Assembly (NCBI GenBank): GCA_946627575.1
Contig: CAMOVS010000110.1
Coordinates: forward strand, 1 to 5,397
DNA length: 5,397 nucleotides
Reading direction: 5' to 3'
Source: an uncultured Lachnospiraceae bacterium
GTDB lineage: Bacteria > Bacillota > Clostridia > Lachnospirales > Lachnospiraceae
Shown: one piece after another, positions 1-5,194 of the stretch
How the letters are laid out: each line of letters begins with the position of its first letter
Numbering within the stretch: position 1 is the first letter of the stretch
Notes under the pieces: generated by a model
Database searches by the model: none
What the model was told of the DNA's origin: nothing
What the model saw: the letters and a program-made list of their open reading frames with translations, nothing else
Program-made: the position numbers and the translations under genes

Positions 1-904
1 GCCAGTGACCGGTCCCGGCATGTCCCATGCTAGAGATCTTGCCTTCCGGATGACGGACCGGCTTAGAGCTGTAAGCATGGATAACACCTGCTGTTCCAAG
101 AACGCCGGAAATCATGCCATCTTTAGCTACGCCGGCGCCGACAGCTGCGCATCTCTGGTCTCCCGCTCCACAGTAAACCGGTGTGCCTGGAACAAGACCG
201 GTAAGCTTGGCTACTCTTTCCGTAACCTCGCCGACGAAAGCGCCCGGATCTTTTCTGCCCGGATACTTATTGATATCGATGTCATAGATCTCTGCACGCT
301 TGGGATCCAGCTCAAAGGTATCATTGTTAGAAAGCTTCGTATAGGTAAGACCCGGCTTGTCATCCCAATAGTCAACAATGTTGTCAGTAAAAGCACGAAT
401 CATAACCGCCTCAAGACCGATAAACTTATATGTCTTCTCATAGACTTCCGGCATATGTTTCTTGATCCAAAGAAACTTAGGAGTCGTTGCAAGCGGTCCA
501 AAAGGATAACCGGTAAAGTTATAATCATCTATCTCGCTGATGCCGTTCTCAGCAAGCTTTTCCTTCATATAGGGGAACATTTCCTCACCGCGGAAGTCAT
601 TCCAGAGGATAGACCGGCTGAGGTAATTACCATCCTTATCAACCGGAACAAAGGAACAGCACATGTGGGAGAAGGAAATACCGATGATATCCTTGGGATC
701 TACGCCGGAGTTCTGAACAGCGTACTTGGTAGAGCTGTACAGAAGCTCAACCACCTCGCTGGTTTCCTGCTCTACAAATCCGGGGCGGGGGAAATAAGTC
801 GGGGTATCAAAGTATCCCATACCCTTGATATTACCCTTTAAATCAAATACAACTGCCTTGGTGCCTGTTGTTCCAATATCAACAGCCATTACATACTTAC
901 TCAT
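1..904 (-). CDS. FGGY-family carbohydrate kinase, N-terminal part (runs off the left edge)
   Basis: ATP-dependent cytoplasmic kinase of the FGGY family (xylulokinase/glycerol kinase/LsrK fold), which phosphorylates a sugar or polyol. Translating the complement from the ATG at 904 gives 301 uninterrupted residues, about 60% of a usual 490-530. Visible motifs: the N-terminal phosphate-binding loop VDIGTTGTK (residues 8-16), ILWNDFRG (99-106) corresponding to the family W-x-D-x-R, and CGAGDQRCAAVG (245-256), in which D249 is the probable catalytic base. The C-terminal ATP-binding domain lies outside the window. The start is fixed by a GGAGG 5 nt upstream and by the matching MSKYV/MGKYV start of the second kinase. 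The two proteins align along their whole shared length with few gaps, so they are paralogues. The gene follows deoC after 420 nt and may be read through from it. Substrate unknown: residues 80-82 are HMC, closer to the xylulokinase QMHG-type loop than to glycerol kinase. Confidence 0.93.
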   Translation of the reverse strand, partial: MSKYVMAVDIGTTGTKAVVFDLKGNIKGMGYFDTPTYFPRPGFVEQETSEVVELLYSSTKYAVQNSGVDPKDIIGISFSHMCCSFVPVDKDGNYLSRSILWNDFRGEEMFPYMKEKLAENGISEIDDYNFTGYPFGPLATTPKFLWIKKHMPEVYEKTYKFIGLEAVMIRAFTDNIVDYWDDKPGLTYTKLSNNDTFELDPKRAEIYDIDINKYPGRKDPGAFVGEVTERVAKLTGLVPGTPVYCGAGDQRCAAVGAGVAKDGMISGVLGTAGVIHAYSSKPVRHPEGKISSMGHAGTGHW

Positions 905-920
905 AAATACCTCCCTCAAT

Positions 921-953
921 TGCAGGCAAAACTACTGTAAGTCCGTGCCTGCA
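921..953 (-). repeat. Inverted repeat / stem-loop just before the RBS of the left kinase gene
   Basis: TGCAGGCA at 921-928 and TGCCTGCA at 946-953 are perfect 8-bp inverted arms around a 17-nt spacer. The near arm ends 16 nt before the start codon and abuts the GAGGGAGG ribosome-binding region. As RNA it would form a hairpin immediately 5' of the Shine-Dalgarno. As DNA it could be an operator. Which of the two cannot be decided from sequence. Confidence 0.55.
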
Positions 954-1196
954 GAATCATCCTATTGTCATGATGGATTAAACAGCGAACTATTACCCCC
1001 GCCTAAGACAGATATGGAAACAGGGGAATCCGCGACCGATATTGAAAGCTATAATTATGGGAAATAAGACAGAATTGTAATATGATTTGAGAAAAACAAA
1101 TGATAATTAGATATCTACCATAGACCATTTTGAAAAAATGATATATAATATATTGCGCTTAGTCCTTTAAGCAGCCTGCAGAGAAATCAATAACCA

Positions 1197-1262
1197 TGAT
1201 CTCCCTGCATGGCAGGCATTCAGATGCTGCAACATCAGAATGCCGGGGAGGCGGCAGGATCA
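1197..1262 (-). other. Stem-loop downstream of deoC, not a canonical terminator
   Basis: The core hairpin is GGCATTC (1215-1221) paired with GAATGCC (1238-1244). It continues after an A/A mismatch with GATG/CATC (1223-1226 and 1233-1236) around a 6-nt loop. An outer stem of TGATC plus CTGC pairs with GCAGGATCA (1254-1262) with a 3-nt bulge. It begins 62 nt after the deoC stop. On the minus strand it is not followed by a U run, so an attenuator, processing or mRNA-stabilising element fits better than an intrinsic terminator. Confidence 0.45.
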
Positions 1263-1324
1263 CATTTATGATTAGGATCTCTGCCGTCTTCTAATTATCC
1301 GATTCATTTTCTCACATCTTTTCA

Positions 1325-2014
1325 TTAGATTTCTGTCAGGTACTGCTCATAAGCGGCAACAATCTTGCCGGCACTTCTGGTACCAATCAAGGAAACTCCC
1401 AGATGATTAAATGCATACATGGCAGCGGGAAGAACGAAGGTTCTGGGAACACCGGACACTTTAATCTTGGTATCGCCTGACAGGTTAGCCTTCATAATCT
1501 TAACCTGGTCAATATCCGGGAAGGCCTGGCTGCCGGTAGCTGTCTTTACATAAGAGATACCTTCCTCACAGCAGATCTTGGTCAGATCAGCGATCTCCTC
1601 ATCGGTAAGGAATCCAACTTCAAAGATGAGTTTGGTATCGCAATTAGCCGGCTTACAGATCTCAACGAACTTCCGGATCTCATCGCGAACCAGTTTGTAG
1701 TTGTGGTCTCTCATAGCGCCGATATTGACAACCATATCGCAGGCGGTACAGCCAAGCTCAACCATCTTCTCAAGCTCAAGATACTTGCACTCGGAAATAC
1801 ATGCGCCATAGGGGAATCCGATTACGGCACTGGGACCAACACCGGTTCCGGCCAGTTCTCTTTTGGCAACTTCTGCCCAGGTTGAATTAACGTTCACAGA
1901 ATTGACCTGGTACTTGGCAGCGGTAGCACAAGCCTCCACAATATCCGCCTCCCGGCAGTTGGGCGCAAGCAGGGCAAGATCAAAATGCTTTGCAAACTCT
2001 CTTACTGTCATCAT
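1325..2014 (-). CDS. deoC: Deoxyribose-phosphate aldolase (DeoC-family class I aldolase)
   Basis: 229-residue TIM-barrel class I aldolase. DERA reversibly cleaves 2-deoxyribose 5-phosphate to glyceraldehyde 3-phosphate and acetaldehyde in the cytoplasm. Family marks: VIGFPYGA (64-71), CDMVVNIGA (92-100) with D93 matching the catalytic Asp, FEVGFLTDEE (131-140), YVKTATG (155-161) with K157 as the probable Schiff-base lysine, IKVSGVPRT (184-192) with K185 as the second lysine, and GTRSAG (211-216) at the phosphate-binding turn. The length is typical (about 215-260). The first of two adjacent ATGs is chosen because AGGAGG (2024-2029) sits 9 nt upstream; the second ATG is 12 nt away. Unusual points: the family DHT near the N-terminus is DLA (12-14), and N41 replaces the Cys of the V-C-V strand. 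It sits among sugar kinases rather than nucleoside phosphorylase genes, so cleavage of a different phosphorylated sugar is possible. Confidence 0.92.
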   Translation of the reverse strand: MMTVREFAKHFDLALLAPNCREADIVEACATAAKYQVNSVNVNSTWAEVAKRELAGTGVGPSAVIGFPYGACISECKYLELEKMVELGCTACDMVVNIGAMRDHNYKLVRDEIRKFVEICKPANCDTKLIFEVGFLTDEEIADLTKICCEEGISYVKTATGSQAFPDIDQVKIMKANLSGDTKIKVSGVPRTFVLPAAMYAFNHLGVSLIGTRSAGKIVAAYEQYLTEI

Positions 2015-2023
2015 AGTCGTTTA

Positions 2024-2029
2024 CCTCCT
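2024..2029 (-). promoter_or_regulatory. Ribosome-binding site of deoC
   Basis: The complement reads AGGAGG within AAAAGGAGGTAAA, a near-perfect Shine-Dalgarno. Its 9-nt spacing favours the ATG at 2014 over the adjacent ATG at 2011. Confidence 0.85.
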
Positions 2030-2076
2030 TTTGTAAATAAATAGTGACTAATGAGTAATTGAAAATCGTTTTGTTG

Positions 2077-2112
2077 GGTTACATTTGAGATTATTAATAC
2101 TCTTTTGTAACC
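2077..2112 (-). promoter_or_regulatory. Inverted repeat in the deoC leader, candidate operator
   Basis: GGTTACA (2077-2083) and TGTAACC (2106-2112) are perfect 7-bp inverted arms. GAG/CTC triplets are placed symmetrically inside them, and the centre is AT-rich and not itself symmetric. The repeat starts about 7 nt past the predicted transcription start near 2119, where bound repressor would block initiation. It could also form a weak RNA hairpin in the leader. The regulator is not in the window. Confidence 0.5.
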
Positions 2113-2125
2113 TTTTGGTGTATGT

Positions 2126-2154
2126 ACAATATCACATTTTTTATAAAATGTCAA
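2126..2154 (-). promoter_or_regulatory. Sigma-A-type promoter for deoC
   Basis: On the minus strand TTGACA (2149-2154, perfect -35) is followed by exactly 17 nt and TATTGT (2126-2131, four of six to TATAAT). This is the best promoter in the window. The predicted start point is near 2119-2120, giving a leader of about 105 nt before deoC. It lies downstream of the terminator of the dehydrogenase gene, so deoC begins its own transcription unit. Confidence 0.85.
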
Positions 2155-2228
2155 TCATTTCGTCTGCTTTATTTGCTTAATAATTCTTTATCGTATTCTA
2201 AATTAATTATTACGCTCTCATTCGTCTG
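2155..2228 (-). promoter_or_regulatory. Repeats upstream of the deoC promoter, candidate regulator-binding region
   Basis: Two direct copies of a near-identical motif, TCATTTCGTCTG (2155-2166) and TCATTCGTCTG (2218-2228), lie about 62 bp apart. The first directly abuts the -35 box. Between them is an inverted repeat, TAATAATT (2178-2185) and AATTATTA (2205-2212). The arrangement resembles paired activator sites, but the stretch is AT-rich and the inverted repeat could be chance. Confidence 0.3.
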
Positions 2229-2240
2229 AATTTTCTGACA

Positions 2241-2306
2241 TTTTAAAAACTGTCTTCTGTCCGTTCACGGCTAAACCAAGCTCAATGAACGTCCAGAAGA
2301 CAGTTT
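2241..2306 (-). terminator. Intrinsic terminator of the kinase-dehydrogenase transcription unit
   Basis: Thirteen-bp perfect arms (2247-2259 and 2294-2306, AAACTGTCTTCTG against its complement) continue after a 2x2 TC/TC internal loop into a second 6-bp stem (2262-2267 and 2286-2291), with an 18-nt apical loop. On the minus strand the stem ends in GTTTTT before AAAA, a short U run. On the plus strand the exit is TTTCTTA, so weak bidirectional action is possible. Its position between the dehydrogenase stop and the deoC promoter fits. Confidence 0.75.
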
Positions 2307-2331
2307 CTTAGATCTATGCTATAATCAAAAC

Positions 2332-2420
2332 GGACTTCGGGCACCTGCTCTGAGGCAGGTTCCACTGCTGTCCCATAATGCTTTTGTACTGTTTATAATG
2401 ATTCAGCAGGCCCGAAGTCC
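2332..2420 (-). other. Probable three-way-junction RNA structure in the 3' UTR of the dehydrogenase gene
   Basis: The outer stem is GGACTTCGGGC (2332-2342) against GCCCGAAGTCC (2410-2420), 11 bp and perfect. Inside, ACCTGC/GCAGGT (2343-2348 and 2355-2360) form a tight hairpin with a 6-nt loop. CTGCTG/CAGCAG (2365-2370 and 2404-2409) form a second arm with a 33-nt loop. Both inner arms stack directly on the outer stem, leaving only a 4-nt linker between them. The minus strand continues GTTTTGATT, so it may act as a first terminator or a 3' stabiliser. I do not match it to a known riboswitch or RNA family. Confidence 0.55.
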
Positions 2421-2439
2421 CGGGGAACAGTACCCGAAA

Positions 2440-3594
2440 TCACATCAGGTTCTTGCGGAAATAATCTTCCCACTCCTCCTGGCTTAGCTGTACCGGGTTG
2501 CTGGACATACTGGTTCCGAAACTTGCCTTGGCAAGACCCGGGATGGCCTCATCCGGTATATTCAGATGACGGAAGTCCGGCTTGATCTCCATATGTTTCG
2601 TTAAAGCAAATACAAAGTCTACCGCTGCCTGAGCCGCTTCTTCATCACTGGCATATCTCTTTCCTGTCAGAGCCTCTCCGACCCGGGCCATTCTTTCGGT
2701 CACCGCCGGAGCATTCAGCTTCATCACATGGGGAAGCAATATACCGCAGGCTTCTCCATGGGGCACATGGTAGGCAATACCGACTGCCATGCCGATGCCG
2801 TGGGCAGCTCCCAAACCGGAATTGGCAAAGGCCATGCCGCCCATGAGGGAAGCGGCTGCCATGCCTTCTCTTGCCTCCATATCCGAACCATCATCATAGG
2901 CTCTCTGCAAATATTTACCTGCCAGCTCAATACCCTTCAGAGCCAGGCCATCACTGATGGGTGTTGCTCTCCAGGTAGTATAAGCCTCAATCAGATGTGT
3001 CATGGCGTCGATACCGGAGTTAGCCGTAACCTTCTTAGGACATCCGGCGGAAAGAACGGGATCAATGATTGACAGATTGGCTATCATCATATCGGACCGC
3101 ATAGACCGCTTGAAGGTCTGAACCGAAGAACCAAGCACTGCATTTTTGGTTACCTCACTGCCTGTACCTGAAGTCGTTGGTACAGCGATAAAGGGTACTG
3201 GCTCTTTGGTTACTTTCTTTCCTTTACCTACGTATTCCATATAATCGATGGCTGGAGTGCCGTTGGTGATCAGGGCTGCTACTGCCTTTCCCACATCAAT
3301 ATTGCTGCCGCCGCCGATGGACATAACGGCATCACAGCCATTTTCAATGGCGATACCGGCAACCTCATCCACCTGCTCTACAGTAGGCTCACTGGCTACC
3401 TTGCTGTATACGGTGCACTTCTTTCCCATCTCATCCATCTGCTTCTTGACATGCTCCATGGTGGGAGAATCGGCAAAAAAGGGGTCTACTACGATCATAA
3501 AGTTAGTTCCAAGACTATCGATATGATCTTTCAGTTCCAGGATCGCATTCTGCTTGAACACGATTTTATGTGCAGTCAAAAATGAAAAATCCAT
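2440..3594 (-). CDS. Iron-containing alcohol dehydrogenase (FucO/group III ADH family)
   Basis: 384-residue cytoplasmic NAD(P)-linked oxidoreductase that interconverts alcohols and aldehydes or ketones; the family norm is 380-390. N-terminal nucleotide-binding domain: GGGSNID (94-100), then PTTSGTGSEVT (139-149). C-terminal metal domain: D196 and H200 in DAMTH, H265 in GAAHGIG, and H279 in VPHG. These match the four metal ligands of E. coli FucO. The FucO relay histidine four residues after the third ligand is M269 here, so catalysis or substrate choice may differ. An in-frame extension to about 3720 is rejected: it overlaps the upstream kinase and reads as unrelated sequence. ATG 3594 has AGGAGG 7 nt upstream, whereas ATG 3600 has it only 1 nt away. 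It begins 34 nt after the kinase stop, so the two share a transcript. Probable role: reduction of an aldehyde released by an aldolase, or oxidation of a polyol. Substrate unknown. Confidence 0.94.
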   Translation of the reverse strand: MDFSFLTAHKIVFKQNAILELKDHIDSLGTNFMIVVDPFFADSPTMEHVKKQMDEMGKKCTVYSKVASEPTVEQVDEVAGIAIENGCDAVMSIGGGSNIDVGKAVAALITNGTPAIDYMEYVGKGKKVTKEPVPFIAVPTTSGTGSEVTKNAVLGSSVQTFKRSMRSDMMIANLSIIDPVLSAGCPKKVTANSGIDAMTHLIEAYTTWRATPISDGLALKGIELAGKYLQRAYDDGSDMEAREGMAAASLMGGMAFANSGLGAAHGIGMAVGIAYHVPHGEACGILLPHVMKLNAPAVTERMARVGEALTGKRYASDEEAAQAAVDFVFALTKHMEIKPDFRHLNIPDEAIPGLAKASFGTSMSSNPVQLSQEEWEDYFRKNLM

Positions 3595-3601
3595 AATCAT
3601 G

Positions 3602-3607
3602 CCTCCT
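3602..3607 (-). promoter_or_regulatory. Ribosome-binding site that fixes the dehydrogenase start
   Basis: The complement reads AGGAGG in the 34-nt gap after the kinase stop. Two in-frame ATGs follow, at 3600 and 3594. Only the latter has workable spacing (7 nt), and it gives a family-typical N-terminus MDFSF. Confidence 0.85.
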
Positions 3608-3628
3608 GTAAATAATGATCCAAAGCCA

Positions 3629-5194
3629 TCAATAATATTTGTTCTGATACTGGTAAATGGCCGGGAAGGCTTCCTTAGCCAGACCGTTATAGCAAGCCTG
3701 GAACAATTTATATACATCATTGTACTGGGCTACATTCTCCGGCTTAGGCTCATAGCGCTTCTGAACATGAACCATCTTCTCCGATGCTTCTTTCGCATCC
3801 TTGTAAATGCCTGCGCCCACCGCTGCGATCATAGCTGCGCCGAGGGCTGTTGCCTCCGGAGCCTCAACTGTCTCAACTGCGCATCCGTAGATGTCGGCCT
3901 GGATCTGATTCCAGAGGTCGGATCTTGCTGCGCCGCCTGTGACACGGAGGGTCTTAAACTCAGAGAACCCTGCTGCCTTAAGAGCTTCCAGCATCTCCCT
4001 CATCTCGAAACAGATGCCTTCCATAGCGGCCCTGGTCAGCTCGGATTTGGTGGAGCCAAGGGTCATTCCGATAAAGCCGCCTCTGGCGTTATCATCATAG
4101 TGGGGACATGCCGCTCCGGCAAGCCAAGGAAGGAAGATGGTTCCCTTGGCACCAATAGGAGCCTGGGAGGCAGTTGCCGTCATGATGTCATATACATCGA
4201 TGCCGCTGACTTCTGCTGCGGTCATCTCATACTGGGAAATGGTATTCCTCAGCCAGCGGAAGGAAGAGGCTGCTGCGGAAGCATGACCCTCCATGGTGTA
4301 TCCTCCTGCCGGATGTCCAAGAACATGGCAGGCTCCGTTAGGATCGCGGATCGGCTTGTCGGAATATCCGATACAGAGGCCGGCGGTTCCCAGACATACC
4401 GAACCCAGTCCGTCCTCACCGGAATTACCTACACCCAGAGCTCCACACTGCTGGTCTCCGGATCCCACATAAAGAGGTGTCCCCTCTTTCAGCCCTGTTT
4501 TCTCTGCACATTCTTTCGAGACTCCGCCGATCGGTGTTCCCGGTTTCAGGAAAATAGGATATTTGTCAGGATCCATACCGAATATCTCGCAGAGATCCGG
4601 ATCAACCTGGAAAGTATCACCATTGGTAACCAGCCACCAGTTGGCGTCGCTCTCTTCCTCATACCAGTCATCCGACCCAAATGCCTTGGCCATCAGGGCA
4701 TGAGGAGTAACCATCTTATAGGTCTTTTCATAGAGATCCGGCTTATTGAGACGGAACCAGAAAGCCTTGGTGCCACACTGTACTGATCCAAGAGGATGAC
4801 CGCACCTCTTATAAAGGTCGGCTTCCGTCATGCCGCGCTTAGCAAGCTGCTCTCTGGCCCAGGGAATAATCTCGGCTCCCCTCTGATCCTGCCAGAGAAA
4901 CATATTATCGATATAATTTCCATCTTTATCGATGGGAACCCAGGTGGTCCGCTGGTTGGTAAAACTGATCGCACAGATCTCTTCCGAATCTACGTTTTTC
5001 TTTTCAATAGCTTTCGCAACGCTCTTGTAGGCAAGATCTACTACATCATAAGCACTCTGTTCTACCCAACCCGGCTTGGGATATACAGTAGGGGTCTCAA
5101 AGTAAGCGCTGCTGATCTCCCTGCCTTCCAGATCAAAAATAACACAACGCACGCCCATGGTTCCCGCATCCATTCCAATAACATACTTACCCAT
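3629..5194 (-). CDS. FGGY-family carbohydrate kinase, complete (xylulokinase/glycerol kinase-like)
   Basis: 521-residue ATP-dependent sugar or polyol kinase, full length for the family. First domain: MDAGTMGVR (8-16) phosphate loop, FTNQRTTW (78-85) substrate loop, and WQDQRG (101-106). Hinge region: GSGDQQCGALG (244-254), with D247 as the likely catalytic base. Second domain: LPWLAGAACPHYDDNARGG (355-373) resembling the FGGY signature, VTGGAARSDLWNQIQAD (418-434) for ATP binding, and EATALGAA (447-454). ATG 5194 is chosen because it aligns with the paralogue's start and has AAAGG 11 nt upstream. An in-frame GTG at 5227 would add 11 residues but lacks a good RBS. The NQRTT loop recalls glycerol kinase NQRET, with Thr replacing the Glu that contacts glycerol. 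The DAGT...R start recalls the AI-2 kinase LsrK, but no other lsr gene is visible. It is first in the visible transcript with the dehydrogenase. Substrate unknown. Confidence 0.94.
   Translation of the reverse strand: MGKYVIGMDAGTMGVRCVIFDLEGREISSAYFETPTVYPKPGWVEQSAYDVVDLAYKSVAKAIEKKNVDSEEICAISFTNQRTTWVPIDKDGNYIDNMFLWQDQRGAEIIPWAREQLAKRGMTEADLYKRCGHPLGSVQCGTKAFWFRLNKPDLYEKTYKMVTPHALMAKAFGSDDWYEEESDANWWLVTNGDTFQVDPDLCEIFGMDPDKYPIFLKPGTPIGGVSKECAEKTGLKEGTPLYVGSGDQQCGALGVGNSGEDGLGSVCLGTAGLCIGYSDKPIRDPNGACHVLGHPAGGYTMEGHASAAASSFRWLRNTISQYEMTAAEVSGIDVYDIMTATASQAPIGAKGTIFLPWLAGAACPHYDDNARGGFIGMTLGSTKSELTRAAMEGICFEMREMLEALKAAGFSEFKTLRVTGGAARSDLWNQIQADIYGCAVETVEAPEATALGAAMIAAVGAGIYKDAKEASEKMVHVQKRYEPKPENVAQYNDVYKLFQACYNGLAKEAFPAIYQYQNKYY

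Larger units (their letters stand above)
905..1324. other. 420-nt spacer between deoC and the left kinase gene
   Basis: I found no convincing gene here. The spacer contains a folded GC-rich segment (1197-1262), an AT-rich middle (about 1075-1160), two direct copies of TAAGACAGA (1004-1012 and 1065-1073), and the hairpin at 921-953. On the minus strand several weak -10-like sequences exist, for example CATAAT in the complement near 1055. None has a good -35 at proper spacing, so I call no promoter. No stem followed by a clear U run is present on the minus strand, so deoC and the kinase may be co-transcribed. Confidence 0.5.

Noticed and set aside
5..841. 278-codon plus-strand open frame at the left edge
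   Set aside because: Lies opposite the left FGGY kinase, whose minus-strand frame is uninterrupted and full of family motifs. The plus-strand translation is not protein-like.
825..1067. 80-codon plus-strand open frame crossing into the spacer
   Set aside because: Starts inside the kinase antisense strand, has no Shine-Dalgarno and no recognisable family. Its translation of the spacer is low in information.
2060..2076. Possible catabolite-control (cre) site around GAAAATCGTTTTG
   Set aside because: It does not fit the cre consensus spacing; the CG is one base out of register and only 4-bp arms are symmetric.
3595..3720. 42-residue N-terminal extension of the dehydrogenase
   Set aside because: It would overlap the kinase coding end and does not resemble the family N-terminus. 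A strong AGGAGG sits just before the internal ATG at 3594.
3554..4786. 410-codon plus-strand open frame opposite the complete kinase
   Set aside because: Antisense shadow of a clear FGGY kinase. The translation shows no recognisable motif and no ribosome-binding site stands out. Long antisense frames are common opposite genes with this codon bias.
1325..5194. Identification as an AI-2 (lsr) uptake and degradation locus
   Set aside because: The right kinase start resembles LsrK and LsrF is an aldolase relative, but the aldolase here has DERA length and all DERA catalytic residues, and no lsrG or transporter gene is visible.
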